Of a stretch of DNA of 9,104 bases, positions 6,931 through 9,104 are shown piece after piece. The stretch comes from Bacteroidota bacterium (GTDB lineage Bacteria > Bacteroidota > Bacteroidia > Chitinophagales > Chitinophagaceae). Position numbers and translations under genes: made by a program. The DNA lies in contig CANHIR010000074.1 in the NCBI GenBank assembly GCA_947461015.1, positions 1 to 9,104 of the forward strand. The letters are read 5' to 3'. The stretch's first letter is position 1. Each line of letters starts with the position of its first letter. Below the pieces are notes generated by a model. That model searched no databases, was not told the DNA's origin, and saw only the letters and a program-made list of their open reading frames with translations.

Positions 6931-7050
6931 ATGAAACAGGACCAATTACATATTTTATTAACTAGTGCAAATTTTGCACCGGTCCCTGTATTGAACAGCC
7001 CCATCAGGTTGCCGCTTGCGGTTAGATGTTCACCCCGACGTGGATTCTGA
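6931..7050 (+). CDS. Putative arginine leader peptide, 39 aa
   Basis: An ATG at 6931 opens a 39-codon frame ending at TGA 7048-7050. It is preceded by AAAGGA (6916-6921), one of the few Shine-Dalgarno-like sequences in this window. The peptide begins MKQDQLHILLTSANF and ends LPLAVRCSPRRGF. Arg occurs at residues 26 (AGG), 32 (AGA), 36 (CGA) and 37 (CGT), so four of the last 14 codons are Arg and two are adjacent. This clustering just before the stop, upstream of arginine biosynthesis genes, is the signature of a translated attenuator leader whose product has no function of its own. The stop codon sits inside RNA segment 2 of the attenuator. I recognise no protein family. A chance ORF is possible, but the coincidence with the RNA structures argues against it. 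Confidence 0.7.
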   Translation: MKQDQLHILLTSANFAPVPVLNSPIRLPLAVRCSPRRGF

Positions 7051-7131
7051 TAGGACGAGCAATTGGCACTTGCCCCTATCAGTGGAAAAAGCCCCGAATT
7101 TTGATAGAAACGCCAGCAGTGTCATTTTTTT
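6937..7131 (+). promoter_or_regulatory. Transcription attenuator of the arginine operon
   Basis: Four segments can pair in exclusive ways. Segment 1 (7000-7008, CCCATCAGG) pairs with segment 2 (7046-7054, TCTGATAGG) with one mismatch. Segment 2 (7047-7054, CTGATAGG) pairs perfectly with segment 3 (7075-7082, CCTATCAG), extended by GCAA 7059-7062 with TTGC 7070-7073; this is the antiterminator. Segment 3 (7076-7082) pairs with segment 4 (7101-7107, TTGATAG), enclosed by 7064-7073 with 7116-7124; this is the terminator. An earlier hairpin, CAGGACC (6937-6943) with GGTCCCTG (6981-6988), encloses GTGCAAA/TTTGCAC (6965-6979). A ribosome with its A site at Arg32 or Arg36 would cover RNA to about 7036 or 7048, leaving segment 2 mostly or wholly free. 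A ribosome at the stop codon would reach about 7060 and mask it. Free energies were not calculated. Confidence 0.7.
7064..7131 (+). terminator. Regulated intrinsic terminator before the GNAT gene
   Basis: TGGCACT (7064-7070) pairs with AGTGTCA (7118-7124, one G-U), GC 7072-7073 with GC 7116-7117, and CTATCAG (7076-7082) with TTGATAG (7101-7107, one G-U). Seven T residues follow at 7125-7131, directly after the stem. The stem has a bulge and an eight-base unpaired stretch at 7108-7115, so it is less tidy than the gcvT terminator, as suits a conditional one. It ends 15 bases before the GNAT start. Confidence 0.6.
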
Positions 7132-7146
7132 AAATTTTAGTTATCA

Positions 7147-7794
7147 TTGGAACAGCAAATTATAGTTCGTGTAGCCCATAGTGGCGATATTCATTATTCA
7201 ATAGCCATCACTGATGAGATGGCTTCTTCCGCAAAAGTTCGTGGAACGGGAATTGCTAAACGTAGTCCAGCATATATAGCAAAAAAAATTGAGGAGGGGA
7301 AAGCGGTAATTGCCCATACCCAAGATGGAACCTGGGTAGGTTTTTGTTACATTGAAGCTTGGCAACATGGAGAATTTGTTGCCAATAGTGGTTTGATTGT
7401 ATCTCCTAATTTTAGAAAAAGTGGTGTTGCAAAAAAAATAAAGCAAACCACTTTTCAATTGTCTAGAGAAAAGTATCCAAATGCAAAATTGTTTGGATTG
7501 ACTACAGGATTAGCGGTAATGAAAATTAATAGTGAATTAGGATATGAGCCAGTGACTTATAGCGAATTGACGGAGGATGAAGAATTTTGGGCAGGTTGCA
7601 AGAGTTGCGTGAATTATGAAATTTTAATGAGCAAGGATCGCAAAAACTGTATGTGTACCGCAATGCTGTATGAGCCAAAAGGGGCACATACCCCCGAAGA
7701 GACCGCATCTGAGTTTAAAACAAATTCAAGATTGTATGAGCGTTTTATGAAAATAAAACAAAGCAAATTATTAAACTGGTTGACCAAAAAGTAA
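7147..7794 (+). CDS. GNAT-family N-acylglutamate synthase-type acyltransferase of the arginine operon
   Basis: This 215-residue GNAT protein has the arrangement seen in Bacteroidota arginine clusters. RGTGIAKRSPAYIAKKIEEG (32-51) is followed by the core VGFCYIEAWQHGEFVANSGL, the acyl-CoA pyrophosphate loop FRKSGVAKK (R90-G93) and LFGLTTGLAVMKINSELGYE (115-134). It probably acylates glutamate with acetyl-CoA or, in the succinylated variant known in some Bacteroidota, succinyl-CoA; which one cannot be read here. C151, C154, C168 and C170 form a CxxC-x13-CxC pattern that could bind zinc. The start is TTG at 7147: an in-frame TAG at 7138-7140 prevents extension, and the next ATG (residue 25) would remove the first strand. 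Its stop overlaps the argG ATG by one base (TAATG), which suggests translational coupling. Confidence 0.85.
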   Translation: MEQQIIVRVAHSGDIHYSIAITDEMASSAKVRGTGIAKRSPAYIAKKIEEGKAVIAHTQDGTWVGFCYIEAWQHGEFVANSGLIVSPNFRKSGVAKKIKQTTFQLSREKYPNAKLFGLTTGLAVMKINSELGYEPVTYSELTEDEEFWAGCKSCVNYEILMSKDRKNCMCTAMLYEPKGAHTPEETASEFKTNSRLYERFMKIKQSKLLNWLTKK

Positions 7795-8999
7795 TGACTA
7801 TGGAGAAAGTTGTATTGGGTTTTAGTGGTGGACTAGATACCACCTTTTGTGTTAAGTATTTAACAGAGGATAAAGGATTAGAAGTGCATAGTGTAATTGT
7901 AAACACAGGTGGCTTTACCGAGGAGGAATTAAAAAAAGTAGAAGCGCATGCTTATGCATTAGGTGTGAAAACGCATACCACTGTAAATGCGGTAAAAGGC
8001 TATTATGATAGTATCATTAAATATTTGGTATATGGTAATGTATTAAAAAACAATACCTATCCATTAAGTGTAAGTGCTGAGCGTTTATCACAAGCACTTC
8101 ACATAGCGGAACATGTAAAAAAACTGGGAGCAAAATTAGTGGCGCATGGAAGTACAGGCGCCGGCAATGACCAAGTGCGTTTTGATATGATTTTTCAAAT
8201 TATGATTCCTGGCATTGAAATTTTAACACCTATTCGTGACTTGCAATTAAGTAGAGAAGCGGAAATAGCATATTTAAAAGGTAAGGGTGTTGAAATGAAT
8301 TTTGAAAAAGCAGCGTATTCTATAAATAAAGGTTTGTGGGGTACAAGTGTTGGTGGAAAAGAAACATTAAATTCAAAAGGAATGTTGCCAGAAGCTGCAT
8401 GGCCAACCCAAATGACTAAGGGGGGTGCAACCGAGGAAATGATAATTGGTTTTGAGCAAGGAGAAATTAAAAAAGTTAATGGCCAGTCTTTCCAACATCC
8501 TACCGAAGCGATTCAATTTATTCAATCCATTGCGGGTGCTTATGGCATTGGCAGAGATATACATGTGGGGGATACAATCATAGGCATTAAAGGTAGAGTA
8601 GGTTTTGAAGCAGCTGCTCCAATGGTTATTTTGAAAGCCCACCACGCGTTAGAAAAACATGTATTAACGAAGTGGCAATTGTCATGGAAGGATCAATTGG
8701 CTTCATTTTATGGCAACTGGTTACATGAAGGACAAATTCTCGATCCAGTGATGCGTGATATTGAAGCCTATTTAACCAATTCTCAAGAACAAGTAACAGG
8801 AGATGTATTTGTACAATTAAATCCTTATCACTTTCAAATTTTAGGCATTGAATCTCCTAACGACTTAATGAGCGCGAAGTTTGGAAAGTATGGTGAAATG
8901 AATACAGGCTTTACGGGTGCGGATGTGAGAGGGTTTACCAAAATATTTGGCAATCAAACAAGTATCTTCCACAATGTAAAAGAATCGAACAAAAAATAA
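7794..8999 (+). CDS. argG: Argininosuccinate synthase
   Basis: The enzyme joins citrulline and aspartate, using ATP, to make argininosuccinate, the penultimate step of arginine synthesis. At 401 residues it has full family length. The N-terminal nucleotide-binding domain has the PP-loop FSGGLDTTF (10-18). The synthase signatures follow: YPLSVSAERLSQALH (89-103), HGSTGAGNDQVRFD (118-131), TPIRDLQLSREAEIAYL (145-161) and YSINKGLWGTSVGG (175-188). The C-terminal multimerisation domain extends to the end. The ATG at 7794 overlaps the upstream stop. A second ATG at 7800 (Met3) is an equally plausible start and changes only two residues. The next gene, argC, begins 69 bases after the stop. Confidence 0.96.
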   Translation: MTMEKVVLGFSGGLDTTFCVKYLTEDKGLEVHSVIVNTGGFTEEELKKVEAHAYALGVKTHTTVNAVKGYYDSIIKYLVYGNVLKNNTYPLSVSAERLSQALHIAEHVKKLGAKLVAHGSTGAGNDQVRFDMIFQIMIPGIEILTPIRDLQLSREAEIAYLKGKGVEMNFEKAAYSINKGLWGTSVGGKETLNSKGMLPEAAWPTQMTKGGATEEMIIGFEQGEIKKVNGQSFQHPTEAIQFIQSIAGAYGIGRDIHVGDTIIGIKGRVGFEAAAPMVILKAHHALEKHVLTKWQLSWKDQLASFYGNWLHEGQILDPVMRDIEAYLTNSQEQVTGDVFVQLNPYHFQILGIESPNDLMSAKFGKYGEMNTGFTGADVRGFTKIFGNQTSIFHNVKESNKK

Positions 9000-9068
9000 A
9001 GTTGAACAAATGTGTTGCAGCAATCTAAAATAGCAACAACACTATTGATAAATAATTATAAGAATTGT

Positions 9069-9104
9069 ATGATGCAAAAAATAAATATTGGTATAGTTGG
9101 AGGA
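9069..9104 (+). CDS. argC: N-acetyl-gamma-glutamyl-phosphate reductase, N-terminal fragment
   Basis: An open frame from ATG at 9069 (or the adjacent ATG at 9072) to the window edge reads MMQKINIGIVGG. This is the start of the Rossmann fold (GxxGG) typical of ArgC, which reduces N-acyl-glutamyl phosphate to the semialdehyde. Only 12 codons are visible, so the call depends on this motif plus the arginine operon context. The adjacent ATGs make the exact start ambiguous. No terminator or TAnnTTTG box lies between argG and this gene, so read-through from the arginine promoter is expected. Confidence 0.75.
   Translation, partial: MMQKINIGIVGG

Noticed and set aside
6937..7110. The structured, relatively GC-rich leader as a known riboswitch, 6S RNA, SRP RNA or RNase P RNA
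   Set aside because: No conserved sequence blocks of these classes were recognisable, while the translatable ORF with Arg codons and the alternative pairings explain the structure better.
9013..9038. Inverted repeat TGTTGC/GCAACA between argG and argC as a terminator
   Set aside because: It has only six pairs, a 14-base loop and no T-run, so it is probably incidental or at most a minor intercistronic hairpin.
1..9104. CRISPR array, tRNA or rRNA gene, insertion sequence, prophage or defence system
   Set aside because: No direct repeat array, transposase, integrase, terminal repeats or recognisable RNA gene was found. The SNF2 ATPase has no neighbouring nuclease or methyltransferase that would suggest a defence operon.

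Overview
The window looks like Bacteroidota chromosome, most likely a member of the Chitinophagaceae or a close relative. The DNA is AT-rich and Shine-Dalgarno sequences are mostly absent. Several genes are preceded by the Bacteroidota -7 box TAnnTTTG. The protein repertoire also fits: a GNAT acyltransferase joined to argG and argC, a SWIM-SNF2 protein, ComB, and a short SSB. The lineage is an inference from these features; no database was searched.

Layout. 1-165 is the C-terminal end of an unrecognised protein. 215-1309 is gcvT (glycine cleavage T-protein), closed by a strong intrinsic terminator. 1436-1792 is a short single-stranded-DNA-binding protein without the usual acidic tail, followed after 21 bases by comB (2-phosphosulfolactate phosphatase family). 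The comB promoter box lies only four bases from its ATG. 2626-6393 encodes a 1255-residue SNF2 ATPase with two N-terminal CxCx(n)CxH (SWIM-type) motifs. Convergent to it, on the minus strand, 6425-6724 encodes a small lipoprotein with a YHS metal-binding domain. 6725-7146 is a long intergenic region between this lipoprotein gene and an arginine operon. 7147 to the right edge carries a GNAT N-acylglutamate synthase-type enzyme, argG and the first 12 codons of argC.

The most interesting part is the leader of the arginine genes (about 6890-7131). It holds a 39-codon ORF (6931-7050) with an upstream AAAGGA. Four of its last 14 codons are Arg (AGG, AGA and the pair CGA-CGT). The ORF is followed by, and overlaps, RNA segments that can pair in three mutually exclusive ways: 1:2, 2:3 and 3:4. 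The 3:4 form is a hairpin ending in a seven-T run just before the GNAT start. The leader stop codon lies inside segment 2. A ribosome that finishes the peptide would therefore mask segment 2 and permit termination, while one stalled at Arg codons would leave segment 2 mostly or wholly free to form the antiterminator. This is the layout of a classical amino-acid attenuator, here responding to arginine. It is inferred from sequence alone.

The three arginine genes are on the same strand, and the GNAT and argG reading frames overlap by one base, so they are probably one transcript making N-acylglutamate, reducing its acyl-phosphate, and condensing citrulline with aspartate. The other genes (glycine cleavage, SSB/ComB, SNF2, YHS lipoprotein) look like independent housekeeping or accessory units, most with a recognisable promoter box of their own.
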